Shown in pieces: positions 42,627-44,021 of a DNA stretch of 44,021 bases (position 1 is its first letter; every line of letters begins with the position of its first letter). Below the pieces are notes generated by a model. It saw only the letters and a program-made list of their open reading frames with translations. It searched no databases and had not been told where the DNA came from. A program made the translations under genes and the position numbers. Source of the DNA: Thermodesulfobacteriota bacterium (GTDB lineage: Bacteria; Desulfobacterota_D; UBA1144; Nemesobacterales; CSP1-2); the NCBI GenBank assembly GCA_036397855.1, contig DASWID010000105.1, forward strand, positions 1-44,021. The letters run 5' to 3'.

Positions 42627-44021
42627 TCACGAGTAGTTTTTCAAATTTACAACCATGAGTTTCAATTCTGTCATCTCTTCGATCGCATACCGTAAACCTT
42701 CTCTCCCCACGCCAGAATCCTTTACACCTCCATAAGGCATGTTTTCAACCCTGAAACTTGGGTAGTCATTTATAATAACCCCGCCAACTCTTAGCGCATT
42801 AAACGCTTTAAACATCTTTTTCATATCCTTAGTAAACACCCCCGCTTGAAGGCCATACCTTGAATTGTTTACCCAACCCAGGACCTCATCAAAATCTTTA
42901 TATCTCTCTACATGGACCACAGGACCAAATACCTCGTTGCAGCTCAGATTACAGGTAGCGGGGACGTCAGTTAGGACAGTAGGTTCAATCAAACTACCAT
43001 CCCTGTGTGCTCCAGTGAGAAGCTTCGCTCCGCTTTCCACAGCCTCATCAATCCATTTCATTATTCTTTCAGCAGAATCCGTGTCAATGACTGGCCCCAC
43101 ATCGGTATCTTCGAGCATAGGGTCACCGAGTTTAAGCGCTTTAGTAGCAGATATAAACTTATCGAGAAATCGATCAAAAATTTTATCATGCACATACATC
43201 CTTTGAACCGATATACAGCTCTGTCCAGCTTGATAAAATGCCCCCCATGCATTCCGGCTTGCAGCGAAATCTAAGTCTGGGGGGTCTTCATCTATGATAG
43301 TGGCCGCATTTCCCCCCAGCTCAAGCGTAACCTTTTTCTTAGGGAATTTTTTCATGAGCTCCCAGCCGATCTCATCGCTCCCGGTAAAGGAAATCTTCTT
43401 TATCCTTTCATCTTCCATCACCGGTTCGATTTGAGATCCGGGCAGGGTAAGTATATTCAGTAATCCTTCGGGCAGCCCCGCTTCCATAACGACTTCACCT
43501 AGCATGAGAGCAGATAGAGGGGTTTGCGAAGCTGGCTTCAGTATCATGGCATTTCCCGACGCGATTGAAGGAGCAACCTTATGAGCCACCAGGTTGAGGG
43601 GGAAATTAAAGGGAGAAATACCCATGACAACCCCAAGCGGAAATCTACGCGTTAAACCATACATCTCTTCATTTCCAGGAACGATGTCGATTGGTATTAG
43701 ATTACCCTCGGAAAACCTATTGGCTTCTTCAGCAGCAACTGAAAAGGTTGTCATTGCACGACCAACCTCAACCCTGGCTGTTTTTAAGGGCTTGCCTCCT
43801 TCCTCAACTAATGCCCTGGCGAACTCATCCTTTCTTTTCTCAATACCATCCACAATCCTTTTCAGTATGTTGCTTCTTAAATAACTAGGGCTATTCTTGA
43901 ATTTGTCAAATGCCGTTTGAGCCCCGTCCAGCGCCTTTTTTGAGTCCTTTGGTTCGGGGATATTTGTAATTCCTACCACTTCGCCATGATAGGGGCTTTT
44001 CACCTCACGTTTTTTCTGGCT
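42627..44021 (-). CDS. Aldehyde dehydrogenase, NAD(P)-dependent (5' end outside window)
   Basis: At least 464 aa. A GTG occurs at 44003, but the frame stays open to the window edge (SQKKRE before VKSPYHGEVV), and the family normally has such an N-terminal stretch, so the gene starts beyond the window. The catalytic Cys is in YQAGQSCISVQR and the general-base Glu in TLELGGNAA. FNFPLNLVAHKVAPSIASGN and FTGSDEIGWEL line the cofactor site. It resembles GapN/lactaldehyde or phosphonoacetaldehyde-type enzymes. It lies 70 bases before the mutase gene on the same strand and could feed an acyl acid into the same pathway; substrate unknown. Confidence 0.9.
   Translation of the reverse strand, partial: SQKKREVKSPYHGEVVGITNIPEPKDSKKALDGAQTAFDKFKNSPSYLRSNILKRIVDGIEKRKDEFARALVEEGGKPLKTARVEVGRAMTTFSVAAEEANRFSEGNLIPIDIVPGNEEMYGLTRRFPLGVVMGISPFNFPLNLVAHKVAPSIASGNAMILKPASQTPLSALMLGEVVMEAGLPEGLLNILTLPGSQIEPVMEDERIKKISFTGSDEIGWELMKKFPKKKVTLELGGNAATIIDEDPPDLDFAASRNAWGAFYQAGQSCISVQRMYVHDKIFDRFLDKFISATKALKLGDPMLEDTDVGPVIDTDSAERIMKWIDEAVESGAKLLTGAHRDGSLIEPTVLTDVPATCNLSCNEVFGPVVHVERYKDFDEVLGWVNNSRYGLQAGVFTKDMKKMFKAFNALRVGGVIINDYPSFRVENMPYGGVKDSGVGREGLRYAIEEMTELKLMVVNLKNYS

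Noticed and set aside
44001-44003. GTG at 44003 as start of the aldehyde dehydrogenase
   Set aside because: The frame is open to the window edge and the family needs more N-terminal residues; the gene is cut by the window.

Overview
The window is a compact, AT-rich stretch of bacterial chromosome (roughly 40% G+C by eye). It carries about 34 protein genes on both strands, two tRNAs, and intergenic spaces unusually full of hairpin repeats. The contents suggest a Gram-negative, probably uncultivated lineage near the old deltaproteobacteria (Desulfobacterota, Dadabacteria or similar): an MJ0042 zinc-ribbon/DUF3426 membrane protein, MltG, a siroheme nitrite/sulfite reductase with an extra C-terminal domain, and a split B12-dependent acyl-CoA mutase. 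This placement is inference; no 16S gene is present.

Layout. Positions 1-5137: start of an M29-type aminopeptidase (-), an RpoD-like sigma factor (-), then on + a small zinc-ribbon protein, a GalE-type epimerase, an O-methyltransferase-like protein and two translationally coupled small genes. Positions 5139-11616 (-): a guaB-guaA unit preceded by a small basic protein, a DUF3426 protein, and an ammonium channel with a clear terminator and a candidate sigma-54 promoter. Positions 12425-16711: a one-chain MoxR ATPase-VWA protein (+) convergent with proB-mltG (-). Positions 16839-17776: a REP-associated tyrosine transposase (RAYT) flanked by 5'-GTAG palindromes, tRNA-Gly(GCC) and a long inverted repeat. 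Positions 17737-21388 (-): gyrA, thioesterase, GST. Positions 21557-24447: an amidohydrolase, a lone AmrS-type radical SAM enzyme, and a frameshifted GFA-family gene.

Positions 24499-28187 (+) look like a small surface or glycan locus: an exported protein, a GT2 glycosyltransferase, the remnant of a deleted gene, a methyltransferase and an M28 peptidase. Then come the nitrite/sulfite reductase (+), a DinG-type helicase fused to a RadC-type JAMM domain (-), tRNA-Ser(CGA), a KDPG-aldolase-fold protein lacking its catalytic residues (+), a three-gene secreted cassette with a matrixin protease (+), and rnr (-). After a 1-kb noncoding stretch full of palindromes comes a small membrane protein (+). 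The end (39669-44021, -) is an operon of aldehyde dehydrogenase, acyl-CoA mutase large subunit, a heptamer repeat, the B12-binding subunit and a Cys-rich protein. The large subunit carries the Phe/Gln pair typical of isobutyryl-CoA mutase rather than the Tyr/Arg pair of methylmalonyl-CoA mutase.

I see no prophage, no CRISPR array and no obvious defence island. The most unusual items are the JAMM-DinG fusion, the MoxR-VWA fusion, the ICM-type mutase operon, the dead Eda paralogue, and the decaying genes and repeats.
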